DNA of 64,000 nucleotides from Anaerosphaera multitolerans (GTDB lineage Bacteria; Bacillota; Clostridia; Tissierellales; Peptoniphilaceae), in assembly GCF_004006535.1 (NCBI RefSeq), contig NZ_RLIH01000007.1, positions 1 through 64,000 of the forward strand, read 5' to 3'. Both the position numbers and the translations under genes were made by a program. Positions 44,420-53,204 of this stretch are shown here, piece after piece; position 1 is the stretch's first letter; each line of letters opens with the position of its first letter. The notes under the pieces were generated by a model. That model saw only the letters and a program-made list of their open reading frames with translations, was not told where the DNA came from and made no database searches.

Positions 44420-45256
44420 ATGAAAGTAGCAGTAATCGGCTCAGGAACAATGGGGTCAGGTATAGCCCAAGTTATAGCTCCAAAACATGAAGTTATAATA
44501 AGAGATATAGCTCCTGAAGCTTTAAAAGCGGCAGAAGAGAGAATTAAAAAAGGCTATGAAAAAAATGTGTCTAAGGAGAGAATGACCAAGGAAGAGATGG
44601 AGACAGCTCTTAAAAATATTTCAACTTCACATGATATTAATGATATAGCTGATGTGGACTTAGTAATTGAAGCTGCAACTGAAAATCCACAAGTTAAAAA
44701 AGCAATATTTAAAGAGTTGGATGAAGTATGTAAAGAATCTACAATACTTGCATCAAATACATCTTCACTTTCAATAACTGATATAGGCTCTGCAACAAAT
44801 AGGCCTGAAAAAGTAATAGGAATGCACTTTTTCAATCCTGTACCTGCAATGAAATTAGTGGAGGTAATATCAGGACAACTTACTGACGATGGTGTGCAAA
44901 AGACAATTATTGAATTATCTCAAGATATTGGGAAAACTCCTGTGGAAGTTGCTGAGGCACCGGGATTTGTAGTAAATAGAATTTTAGTTCCAATGATCAA
45001 TGAGGCTATTGGAATTTATGCAGATGGAATTGCAAGTGTTGAAGATATTGACAATGCAATGAAACTGGGTGCAAATCATCCAATGGGACCTTTAGCTCTG
45101 GGAGATTTAATAGGACTTGATGTAGTTCTTGCAATAATGGAAGTACTTTACAATGAATTTGGTGATACTAAGTATAGACCACATGTATTGTTGAGAAAGA
45201 TGGTAAGAGCTGGACAGCTAGGTAGAAAAACTGGAAAGGGATTCTATAACTATTAA
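44420..45256 (+). CDS. hbd: 3-hydroxybutyryl-CoA dehydrogenase
   Basis: A 278-residue enzyme. The nucleotide-binding VAVIGSGTMGSGIAQVIA opens it, followed by SNTSSLSITDIGSATNRPEK, HFFNPVPAMKLVEVISG (catalytic His) and the C-terminal helical domain. Length is standard. I start at ATG 44420 with GGAGG upstream, not 15 bases earlier. It exchanges acetoacetyl-CoA and 3-hydroxybutyryl-CoA with NAD(H). The butyryl-CoA dehydrogenase/Etf genes often found with it are not present here. Confidence 0.95.
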   Translation: MKVAVIGSGTMGSGIAQVIAPKHEVIIRDIAPEALKAAEERIKKGYEKNVSKERMTKEEMETALKNISTSHDINDIADVDLVIEAATENPQVKKAIFKELDEVCKESTILASNTSSLSITDIGSATNRPEKVIGMHFFNPVPAMKLVEVISGQLTDDGVQKTIIELSQDIGKTPVEVAEAPGFVVNRILVPMINEAIGIYADGIASVEDIDNAMKLGANHPMGPLALGDLIGLDVVLAIMEVLYNEFGDTKYRPHVLLRKMVRAGQLGRKTGKGFYNY

Positions 45257-45269
45257 TAATTTAGAAATT

Positions 45270-45304
45270 AAGAGCTGACTTTTAAAAGTTAGCTCTTTTT
45301 TATA
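45270..45304 (+). terminator. Terminator of thl-crt-hbd
   Basis: AAGAGCTGACTT (from 45270) pairs with AAGTTAGCTCTT (to about 45297), then TTTT. Confidence 0.88.
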
Positions 45305-45379
45305 TAAAATTTTTAAAAATTGAATTTCACAACTTAAAATATGGTACTATAAAAATAATTAATTATAAGGAGGGAAAAT

Positions 45380-46765
45380 ATGGACAGAAAAAAACACATA
45401 GAACAGGTTACTTCTATGGAGACGGAATTTAATCGAGAAATAGGAGTTTTTGGAGGGGTCAGCATTATTGGTGGAATTATGATTGGCTCCGGAATTTTTT
45501 ATCTTGGTTCTTACGTTTTAGAGAGAACCGGAATGAGTTTGGGATTATCTTTGCTTGCCTGGTTAGTTGGAGGTTTGGTAACTCTTCTTGCAGGTCTTTG
45601 TTATGCGGAATTAGGAGTAAGTATACCTAGAGCGGGAGGCTCTACAGTGTACCTTACAGAAGCCTTTCACCCTATGGTGGGTTTTTTAAGAGGATTTACA
45701 GATTGGATTATTGGTGGGCCCGGTTCAGTAGCTGCAATGGCAATTGCACTTCCATCGGCAATGAGATCTTTTTTTGAAATTTCAGATATGCAAATTAAAC
45801 TGATTGCCACAGTACTTATTATATTATTGACGGTTTATAATCTATTTGGTATTAAACAAGGAGCTTTTCTACAAAATATTTCAATGGTAGCTAAGTTGGT
45901 ACCGATATTAATTATTCTTTTTGCAGCTTTATTTATGGGAAAAGAAAGTCCCCAGTTGACATTAAAACCTATGGTAGGTGGAGATGCAAGTATATTTCAA
46001 ATTGTAAAGATGATTGCCTTTGCAACGGTGGCAAGTTTATGGGCCTATGAAGGTTGGACAAACTTAAATTCAATGACAGAAGAGATGAAGGATCCTAAGA
46101 AAAACTTACCTAGAGCTTTATTTATTGGAATAGGTGGCATTACTGTATTGTATACTCTTTTTAACTATGCCATATATAGAGTATTGCCTTACAATGAAAT
46201 AGTTTCAAATATTGAGGCGGGAAATTTATATTTGGGTACAGAGGCGGCTATTAGAGTTTTGGGGAATACAGGTGGAATAATAGTTTCAGTTGGTATGGTC
46301 CTTGCAATGTTTGGTGGACTTAACGGTTTAATAATAGCTCAGCCTAGAATGTACTATGCCATGGCAGTAGAGGGACACTTCTTTAAATCTTTTGCGGAGC
46401 TTCATCCAAAATATAGAGTTCCGACTGCTGCATTAATAGCTCAAATGATATTATCAATAATTTTGGTATTTACTAGAAATTTAGACCAACTTACTTCACT
46501 AGTAGTATTTACGGCAATGTTATATAATTTACTTACAATAGTGGCAGTTATTGTTATGAGGAAAAAATATCCTGAAATAGAAAGACCTTATAAAATGTTT
46601 TTATATCCATACAGTGTTATTTTAACTATTATTTTATTCTCAGGTCTAGTATTAAATACATTATTTGAAGATCCGGTAAATGCATTTCTTGGTCTTATAG
46701 TACAGGTTCTGGGAGTTATAGTATATATGTACTTTGATAAGAAGCTTAAAGAAGAGAAGGTGTAG
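45380..46765 (+). CDS. APC-family amino acid permease
   Basis: A 461-residue permease with twelve predicted membrane helices. GGVSIIGGIMIGSGIFYLG is the first-helix GSGIF motif of the amino acid-polyamine-organocation family. CYAELGVSIPRAGGSTVYLT and FATVASLWAYEGWTNLNSMT also match L-type/SteT-like exchangers. AAGGAGGG lies before the ATG. It is followed after one base by an amidohydrolase gene, suggesting import of an amino acid or N-acyl compound that the enzyme then processes. Substrate not determinable. Confidence 0.87.
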   Translation: MDRKKHIEQVTSMETEFNREIGVFGGVSIIGGIMIGSGIFYLGSYVLERTGMSLGLSLLAWLVGGLVTLLAGLCYAELGVSIPRAGGSTVYLTEAFHPMVGFLRGFTDWIIGGPGSVAAMAIALPSAMRSFFEISDMQIKLIATVLIILLTVYNLFGIKQGAFLQNISMVAKLVPILIILFAALFMGKESPQLTLKPMVGGDASIFQIVKMIAFATVASLWAYEGWTNLNSMTEEMKDPKKNLPRALFIGIGGITVLYTLFNYAIYRVLPYNEIVSNIEAGNLYLGTEAAIRVLGNTGGIIVSVGMVLAMFGGLNGLIIAQPRMYYAMAVEGHFFKSFAELHPKYRVPTAALIAQMILSIILVFTRNLDQLTSLVVFTAMLYNLLTIVAVIVMRKKYPEIERPYKMFLYPYSVILTIILFSGLVLNTLFEDPVNAFLGLIVQVLGVIVYMYFDKKLKEEKV

Positions 46766-46766
46766 C

Positions 46767-48374
46767 ATGAAAAAGTTATTTTATGGCGGCAAATTTTACT
46801 TGGAAAGAGAAAAATTTGCAGATGCAGTACTAGTTGAAGAAGATAAGATTATAGAAGTTGGAAGCTATAAAGATTTAGAAAAATTGGATTTTGATGAAAA
46901 AATTGACTTAACCGGTAAAACCATACTTCCGGGTTTAAACGATTCTCACTGTCACATTTCCTGTGTTGGAGCTGCTTATGTGCAAGTTGACCTTTCTTCT
47001 TGTACTTCAATAGATGAAATAGTGGAAGTTACTAAGAAATTTATTAGAGAAAATCCAAAGCTTGTGGAAAAAGGTATAAGAACTATGGGTTGGAATCAGG
47101 ATTTATTTACAAGCGGGGAAAAAAGAATTTTAAATAAAAAAGATGTGGATAGAATCTCCACAGAAATTCCAATCGTTCTTGAAAGAGTATGCGGCCATAT
47201 TTGTGCTGTAAATTCAAAGGTTTTGGAAATGAAAAATATCACCATTTATACGGAAGTACCTAGAGGTGGTACTATTGAATTTGATGAGAATAATGAACCT
47301 ACAGGAGTGTTTACTGAAAATGCAGTTCAATGGATTGAACAAGTAATTCCTGAATATACTAAAGATGAAAAAATAGACTTTATGGTAAAAGCTTTAAAAT
47401 ATGCACAAAGTGTAGGACTTACCAGCGTTCAATCAAATGATGTGTCAGCTCCCAATACCTATGGAGATTTTGAATCCATTAGAAGTATCTATGAGGACAA
47501 TCTTGTAGATATTAGATATAGACATCAATTTTGTGCTTATTCCGGAGAAGAAATGGATTATATTTTAAATGGAGAGATGAAAAAAGACATATACAAGGGG
47601 ACCAAACTGAAATTCGGACCTATAAAAATGTTTAAAGATGGAAGTCTCGGTGCCAGTACTGCAATGATGAGAGACGGATATGTCAATGACAGAAATAATC
47701 ATGGAGTATCGGCATTGGAATACGATCTTCAGGAAGAGCTTGTAGCTGAGGCCAGCAAAAGAGGGTTTCAAGTTGTAACTCACGTAATAGGAGACGGTGC
47801 CATTGAAGAGACTATAGATGCCTATGAGAAAAGTTTTGAAGATGGCGAAAATAAATTAAGACACTCTTTAGTACACTGTCAGATAACTGATATGCCCCTT
47901 TTGGAGAGAATAGCAAAGTTAGATGTGGGAGTTCTTTATCAACCAATATTTTTAGACTATGATATGCATGTAGTTGAAGATAGAGTGGGAAGAGAGCTTT
48001 CAAGCACATCTTATGCTTTTAATACACTTGATAAACTGGGAGCTCATATTGGATATGGGACAGATGCTCCTGTTGAAGACTTAAATCCTTTTCCGAACAT
48101 CTATGCAGCAGTAACCAGATGTGATAAAAACGGATTTCCGGAGGGCGGATTTTTCCCTGAAGAAAAGGTTGATATCTACACTGCCATTGATGCCTATACT
48201 ATCGGTTCAAGTTATTTAGAATTTGAGGAAGATGTTAAAGGTAGGATTAAGAAGGGATATTTAGCGGATTTTACAGTTATAGATGAGGATATATTTGAAA
48301 TTGATCCTATAAAGATAAAGGACATTAAAGCTTCTATGACTATAATCGGCGGAAAAATAGTGTATGAAAAATAA
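46767..48374 (+). CDS. YtcJ-type metal-dependent amidohydrolase
   Basis: A 535-residue amidohydrolase-superfamily protein. LPGLNDSHCHIS gives the N-terminal metal-binding HxH. GPIKMFKDGSLGAST, VVTHVIGDGAIEETIDAYEK and GYGTDAPVEDLNPFPNIYAA supply the carboxylated lysine region, His ligands and catalytic Asp of YtcJ/formamidase relatives. It starts at ATG 46767, one base after the permease stop. It probably hydrolyses an amide or carbamoyl compound brought in by the permease. Confidence 0.85.
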   Translation: MKKLFYGGKFYLEREKFADAVLVEEDKIIEVGSYKDLEKLDFDEKIDLTGKTILPGLNDSHCHISCVGAAYVQVDLSSCTSIDEIVEVTKKFIRENPKLVEKGIRTMGWNQDLFTSGEKRILNKKDVDRISTEIPIVLERVCGHICAVNSKVLEMKNITIYTEVPRGGTIEFDENNEPTGVFTENAVQWIEQVIPEYTKDEKIDFMVKALKYAQSVGLTSVQSNDVSAPNTYGDFESIRSIYEDNLVDIRYRHQFCAYSGEEMDYILNGEMKKDIYKGTKLKFGPIKMFKDGSLGASTAMMRDGYVNDRNNHGVSALEYDLQEELVAEASKRGFQVVTHVIGDGAIEETIDAYEKSFEDGENKLRHSLVHCQITDMPLLERIAKLDVGVLYQPIFLDYDMHVVEDRVGRELSSTSYAFNTLDKLGAHIGYGTDAPVEDLNPFPNIYAAVTRCDKNGFPEGGFFPEEKVDIYTAIDAYTIGSSYLEFEEDVKGRIKKGYLADFTVIDEDIFEIDPIKIKDIKASMTIIGGKIVYEK

Positions 48375-48404
48375 ATAAAAGTTGTTGTAAAATGTAATTT
48401 AGAG

Positions 48405-48467
48405 ATATAAGAAGCACTATTTTGTTGGAATTTATTATTAAATCAACTCGTGGTGCTTCTTATATTT
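48405..48467. terminator. Bidirectional terminator hairpin
   Basis: ATATAAGAAGCAC (48405-48417) pairs perfectly with GTGCTTCTTATAT (48453-48465) over a 35-base loop, between convergent genes. Confidence 0.7.
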
Positions 48468-48470
48468 GAA

Positions 48471-50273
48471 TTAAAAGATGTCATATTTATAAAGTTTTCG
48501 GTATAGTGTAGAGAGATTTATCTCTAAAATATCTGCTATTTTTTGTTTATTCTTTGTTGAATTGCCAAATCTATTAATGTATTTTTCTAATAGTTGTTTT
48601 TCAAAGTTTTCGATACATTTTTTTAATGAAGTATTGTCGTCTAAAAAACTCATGAAATTTTCCTTTGAGTTTCGTTCTGTAGTTTCAATTAAACTATTGG
48701 AATGAAAATGATAGGGTAGTAAATTGTCGGTTATTTCATCTTCGTTTGAAATATTTACTAGATACTCAACTATATTTTCTAATTCGCGAACATTTCCTTT
48801 CCAGTAAAATTTTTTAAAAATTTCAATTATTTTATCTGAAAAAGTCTTTTCATTTTTATTTAATCTTTCGCAATATTCACGAAGTTTGTAATTAGCAATT
48901 ATTGGAATATCATCTTTTCGATCTCTTAAAGATGGTACATTAATCGGGATGACATTTAATCGATAGTACAAATCATCTCTAAATTCGTTGTTTTCTATCA
49001 TATTTTCTAAGTTCCTATTAGTAGCTGTGATAAGTCTGAAATTGACTTTAATAGTTTTGTTTCCGCCAAGTCGAGTAAATGAACCGTCCTGTAATACTCT
49101 AAGAAGCTTGGGTTGTAAATGAATAGGTAAATCGCCAATTTCATCTAGGAAAAGAGTTCCTTTGTTGGCAAGTTCAAATCTGCCTATTTTTCCAGTATTG
49201 CTTGCTCCGCTAAAAGCTCCTTTTTCATATCCGAATAGTTCACTTTCTAATAAACTGTCGGGAATAGAAGAGCAATTAATAGCAACAAAAGGATTGTTTT
49301 TTCTTAAAGAATTATTATGTATAGCTCTAGCAAATAATTCTTTACCTGTACCGCTTTCTCCTCTAATCATAATGGAAGAGTCACTTTTTGCTACTTGTTT
49401 TGCAAGAGTAATAGTGTTTTTCATTGCAGTACTTTGCCCTAATATATGGTTGAAATCAATATTATTTTTACTTTCTAAAATATTATAGGCATCTATGATT
49501 GCATTTGAATATTTGGAAATTTCAAAAAGATAGCTTTTTGTATTATTGTTAATTTGATTTTCAACTGCTTTTATAATGAATTCGTCATAAGACTTATTAA
49601 AAGTATTATCTATTCGAGCAACTTGTTGAGAATATAGTTTTTCCAGATTTATATTACTAAATACTTTTGTAATATTTATATTATTTAACTCTGAATCTTT
49701 ACAATTAAGCAACTGTAAGGCTTTTTTATTGTAGTTTTTTATATTATTTTTATCATCTGTTATTATTATTCCGGATTCAAGTGAATTAATTAGGTTGTTA
49801 ATTTCCTTGTTTTTAAGTAGTAAATCTTCTATCATTTCTTCATATTGTAAATTACCGGCAAGTAAAAATGATAACTTTCCTAAGAAAGTATTAATTGAGT
49901 GTAAATTGTTGAAAATATAGTCGTGTTGTTCTTGTGTAAAGGCTATAAGGCCAATAACGCCTATAGGTTCATCGTTAAAATCAATTATTGGATATCCTAT
50001 AGTTGCTATTTCTTCACAAGAATTTAGAGAACTACAATTTTTACACCTACTACTTATTTCTTTTTGGACTATACGTTCTGGTTTCTTACTTTTTAATATA
50101 AATTCATATGAGCAACCTTCTGAAAGTTGTTCTCCTATAAAAGATTTGTATCTTCCTGTTGCTGCGATTCGGATTAAATCTTGGTTAATTATAGTTACAT
50201 CGGTAGATAAGATAGCTTTTATAGCTTCTGCTACTTCTTGTGTAGAACTTTGAATATTTTTTAAATTATACAT
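48471..50273 (-). CDS. Sigma-54-dependent transcriptional activator
   Basis: A 600-residue enhancer-binding protein. An N-terminal sensor with a cysteine cluster (SRCKNCSSLNSCEEIATIGY, about 75-95) precedes a PAS-like domain (about 150-240; LESGIIITDDKNNIKNYNKK). The AAA+ domain (about 280-510) has RGESGTGKELFARAIH (Walker A), GYEKGAFSGASNTGKIGRFE and GTLFLDEIGDLPIHLQPKLL (Walker B). It ends in a Fis-type helix-turn-helix (NKQKIADILEINLSTLYRKL). The sigma-54 contact loop is GAFSGA instead of GAFTGA. It is divergent from a carrier operon that carries a sigma-54 promoter, its likely target. Confidence 0.93.
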   Translation of the reverse strand: MYNLKNIQSSTQEVAEAIKAILSTDVTIINQDLIRIAATGRYKSFIGEQLSEGCSYEFILKSKKPERIVQKEISSRCKNCSSLNSCEEIATIGYPIIDFNDEPIGVIGLIAFTQEQHDYIFNNLHSINTFLGKLSFLLAGNLQYEEMIEDLLLKNKEINNLINSLESGIIITDDKNNIKNYNKKALQLLNCKDSELNNINITKVFSNINLEKLYSQQVARIDNTFNKSYDEFIIKAVENQINNNTKSYLFEISKYSNAIIDAYNILESKNNIDFNHILGQSTAMKNTITLAKQVAKSDSSIMIRGESGTGKELFARAIHNNSLRKNNPFVAINCSSIPDSLLESELFGYEKGAFSGASNTGKIGRFELANKGTLFLDEIGDLPIHLQPKLLRVLQDGSFTRLGGNKTIKVNFRLITATNRNLENMIENNEFRDDLYYRLNVIPINVPSLRDRKDDIPIIANYKLREYCERLNKNEKTFSDKIIEIFKKFYWKGNVRELENIVEYLVNISNEDEITDNLLPYHFHSNSLIETTERNSKENFMSFLDDNTSLKKCIENFEKQLLEKYINRFGNSTKNKQKIADILEINLSTLYRKLYKYDIF

Positions 50274-50323
50274 AATATCACCTGTAGTTATAATATAGTA
50301 TTTTTAGCAATTATGCAAAATAT

Positions 50324-50351
50324 AGTTCTTAAATTTGCAAAATTGAGAACT
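50324..50351. promoter_or_regulatory. Probable enhancer dyad for the sigma-54 activator
   Basis: AGTTCT (50324-50329) and AGAACT (50346-50351) with related A/T words between form an imperfect 28-base dyad. It lies 39 bases before the -24 element (nearest edges), a usual place for an upstream activating site. Confidence 0.55.
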
Positions 50352-50389
50352 CTGTTTTAAAGATAGTGTGTATCTGCGTTAAATTTTAT

Positions 50390-50405
50390 TGGTACAATTT
50401 TTGCA
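50390..50405 (+). promoter_or_regulatory. Sigma-54 (-24/-12) promoter
   Basis: TGGTACAATTTTTGCA: GG at -24 and GC at -12 are separated by exactly ten bases. This agrees with the TGGCAC-N5-TTGC consensus with one change (C to T). It reads towards the carrier, amidohydrolase and desulfidase genes. Confidence 0.82.
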
Positions 50406-50438
50406 TTTAATATAATTGAAAATTTGTAGGAGGTGAGT

Positions 50439-50468
50439 ATGCCGAATAATACTATATTAAAGATTTAA
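50439..50468 (+). CDS. Nine-residue leader ORF
   Basis: ATG with a very strong site AGGAGGTGAG 2-3 bases upstream, encoding MPNNTILKI and stopping at TAA 50466-50468. It begins about 22 bases downstream of the predicted sigma-54 start. It may be a leader peptide or the remnant of a longer gene. Between it and the carrier gene lies an AT-rich run with four TTTTA units (about 50500-50525). Confidence 0.35.
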   Translation: MPNNTILKI

Positions 50469-50587
50469 ATTAGAAGTTTATATTTTTATTTCATTTTATG
50501 TTAGTTTATTTTATTTTATTTTATTGATGAAGTAAAACATTGAATTAGCATTTAAACTTTATGGAATTTAAAAATGAGGAGGTCAAA

Positions 50588-52003
50588 ATGTTAGGTCAAA
50601 AGAAAGATAACAGTAAGAAAAAAAATACAACTATTAATGCGTTTGTAATAGTTTTTGGAGTTATTGTTGCTTGTTACATATTATCGCTTTTTGTAAGCCC
50701 TGGCTCTTTTGAAAGGGAAATAATTAATGACAGAACAGTAGTTATACCTAATTCTTTTCATAAAACTGAAAAAGTATACTTGGGACCACAAGCAATATTT
50801 CAAGCTATACCAAATGGCCTTGAATCTTCAGCAGGAATGATGTTTTTAGTGATGCTCGTCGCAGGGTGTATTGAGGTTTATAAAAGAACAAAGACATTAG
50901 ATAAGGGAGTAGCTAAAATTTTATCAAAAGCAGAGAAGATAGGTTCAGAAAAAATCTTAGTTATTATAATGATAATATTTGCATGTTTTGGTGGTTTTTT
51001 AGGATGGAATGAACAAATCGTACCATTTATACCAATAATAATATCTTTGTGTATTGCTTTAGGATATGATTTAATGACGGGAGTTGCTTGCTCAGCAATG
51101 ATTGATATGTTAAGTTTTTCCATATCTCCTACAAGTGTCTACACGGTAGGTATTTCTCATGAAATAGCAGAGCTACCCATGTTCTCGGGTTTTCTATTTA
51201 GATTTATAGTCTTGGTTATTTTTGATATTATAATTATTTGGTATGTTTTAAGGTATGCTAGAAAAGTAAAAAAAGACAATACATTATCTATTACTAAAGA
51301 TATAGATGCTTCAGAATTTATAGTGGACTATGATGAAATAATGTCCGATCCTCTTTCAAGAAGACAGGGATTATCTCTTTTTGTCTTTCTGATTACTTTT
51401 ATAGCTGCAATAATAGGAGTTTCTAGATTTGGTTGGTCAATGAATAATTTATCGGCATGTTTTCTATTTACGGGAGTTGTAGCTGGTATTATTAATAATC
51501 TAGATGCAAATGAAATAGTGGACTGTATAGTAGATGGTGCTAAAGATGGGTTAAGACCAGCCCTTGTTATTGGTCTTGCAAGAGGTATTCAGTGGATATT
51601 AACTGAATCGGGAATAATAGATCCGATAATTAATGCGATTTCTCAACCTTTAATGAATTTACCGGGTTCTATTACAGCTATTGCAGTAATGTTTGTTATA
51701 GCATTATTTAATGGTCTAATTACTTCTGGTTCGGCGAAGGCAATGGCTTTAATGCCAATACTTATACCATTAGCAGACTTAATCGGTATGACAAGACAAA
51801 CTATGATTTTAGCGTTTCAATTTGGAGATGGAATAACAAACTCATTGTGGTTTACAAGTGGAACTTTACTGATATTTTTGACTATTGCAAAAATACCGCT
51901 GAAGAAATGGTGGAAGTTTGTTACGCCGCTAATTTTAATTCTGACATTGGTTAGTATTATAGCTTTAATTGTAGCAACTAGAATTAATTACGGTCCGTTT
52001 TAG
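50588..52003 (+). CDS. YfcC-family carrier
   Basis: A 471-residue integral membrane protein with about twelve helices of the YfcC/DcuC/ArcD-like basic amino acid or C4 carrier family. FKAFGGFLGWNEQIVPFIPI-like sequence (read here as FACFGGFLGWNEQIVPFIPI), SFSISPTSVYTVGISHEIA and NGLITSGSAKAMALMPILIP are typical hairpin motifs. I use ATG 50588 (GAGGAGG upstream), not 50561. Lying in front of an amidohydrolase and a desulfidase under sigma-54 control, it likely imports their substrate, perhaps an acylated or peptide-linked sulfur amino acid. That is inferred. Confidence 0.83.
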   Translation: MLGQKKDNSKKKNTTINAFVIVFGVIVACYILSLFVSPGSFEREIINDRTVVIPNSFHKTEKVYLGPQAIFQAIPNGLESSAGMMFLVMLVAGCIEVYKRTKTLDKGVAKILSKAEKIGSEKILVIIMIIFACFGGFLGWNEQIVPFIPIIISLCIALGYDLMTGVACSAMIDMLSFSISPTSVYTVGISHEIAELPMFSGFLFRFIVLVIFDIIIIWYVLRYARKVKKDNTLSITKDIDASEFIVDYDEIMSDPLSRRQGLSLFVFLITFIAAIIGVSRFGWSMNNLSACFLFTGVVAGIINNLDANEIVDCIVDGAKDGLRPALVIGLARGIQWILTESGIIDPIINAISQPLMNLPGSITAIAVMFVIALFNGLITSGSAKAMALMPILIPLADLIGMTRQTMILAFQFGDGITNSLWFTSGTLLIFLTIAKIPLKKWWKFVTPLILILTLVSIIALIVATRINYGPF

Positions 52004-52015
52004 GAGGAGAAAAAG

Positions 52016-53182
52016 TTGATTAAAGAATTAGTAAAAGATATAGAAAATGAATTAATAGACTTGAGAAGATATTTTCATGAAAATCCAGAAAAATCGTGGG
52101 AAGAATTTAATACTCAAAAAGTAATAATGGGATATTTAGATAATCTTGGTATTCCATATATAAAATCAACAAAGACAGGGGTAATAGCTACAATAAAATC
52201 AGCGAAAGAAAGTGATAAAGTAATTGGAATACGAGCTGACATTGATGCTTTGCCGATGACTGAACTTAGTAGTTGTACTTATAGGTCAAAAAATGAAGGA
52301 GTTATGCATGCATGTGGGCATGATGCACATATAACGATTTTATTAGGAGTAGCTAAAGTATTATCAAGAATTAAAAATGAATTGGAAGTAAATGTAAGAT
52401 TGATTTTCCAACCTGCAGAAGAGTTTATTGAGGATAGTGGCGCTGCTTATATGAAAGATGAGAAACTAGTTTTAGAGTGTGATAGAATAATTGCTTTGCA
52501 TATTTGGAGCCAAATGGAAATAGGGTATGCTTCATTAAGAAAAGGACCTATTATGGCTGCTGCTGATACTTTTGATATTTTTATTAATGGGAAAGGTGGA
52601 CATGGTGCTTTACCGCATCAGGCAATTGATCCAATTATTGCAGGCTCAGAACTTTTGTCTTCTATACAGAGGATAGTTAGCAGGGAAGTTAATCCTCAAG
52701 ACACATCTGTTATTAGCGTTACATCTTTTCATTCAGGAACAACTTCAAATGTTATACCTGATTCTGCTCATTTAATGGGTACAACAAGAACTTTTAATAA
52801 TCAACTAAGGGACGATTATCCTAAGATATTAGAAAGAGTTATAGAAGGTGTAGGGGATGCTACTAGAACGGAAATGAAATTAGAGTACCATCTGGGAACT
52901 CCTGCTTTAATTAATGATGAAGATTGTGTAGAAACAGGTTTAAAAGCAGCTGAAAAAGTTTTTGGAAAAGACAAACTTATTGAATATGAAAAGCAGATGG
53001 GTGGAGAAGATTTTGCAAAATATAAAAATCCTAAGTGCTTATTATTTTTAGGCGGTGGTTTTAAGAAAATAGATAAGCGATTTCCACAACATAATCCTTA
53101 TTTTGACATTGATGAAACTGCTCTGGGTTTAGGAGTGGAATATTTTGTACAGTATGTTATGGAATATGGAACAGAAGTTTAG
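52016..53182 (+). CDS. M20-family amidohydrolase
   Basis: A 388-residue protein of the IAL/hippurate hydrolase/aminoacylase branch. RADIDALPMTE, MHACGHDAHITILLGVAKVL, FQPAEEFIEDSGAAYM and INGKGGHGALPHQAIDPIIA are the dinuclear-metal and dimerisation motifs; MGGEDFAKY near the end holds another ligand. The Cys in HACGHD is the typical metal ligand of this branch. It starts at TTG with GAGGAG upstream. Such enzymes remove acyl groups from amino acids. It is 12 bases after the carrier gene. Confidence 0.9.
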   Translation: MIKELVKDIENELIDLRRYFHENPEKSWEEFNTQKVIMGYLDNLGIPYIKSTKTGVIATIKSAKESDKVIGIRADIDALPMTELSSCTYRSKNEGVMHACGHDAHITILLGVAKVLSRIKNELEVNVRLIFQPAEEFIEDSGAAYMKDEKLVLECDRIIALHIWSQMEIGYASLRKGPIMAAADTFDIFINGKGGHGALPHQAIDPIIAGSELLSSIQRIVSREVNPQDTSVISVTSFHSGTTSNVIPDSAHLMGTTRTFNNQLRDDYPKILERVIEGVGDATRTEMKLEYHLGTPALINDEDCVETGLKAAEKVFGKDKLIEYEKQMGGEDFAKYKNPKCLLFLGGGFKKIDKRFPQHNPYFDIDETALGLGVEYFVQYVMEYGTEV

Positions 53183-53204
53183 TCGGTTATTAAAGGGGAA
53201 GGTT

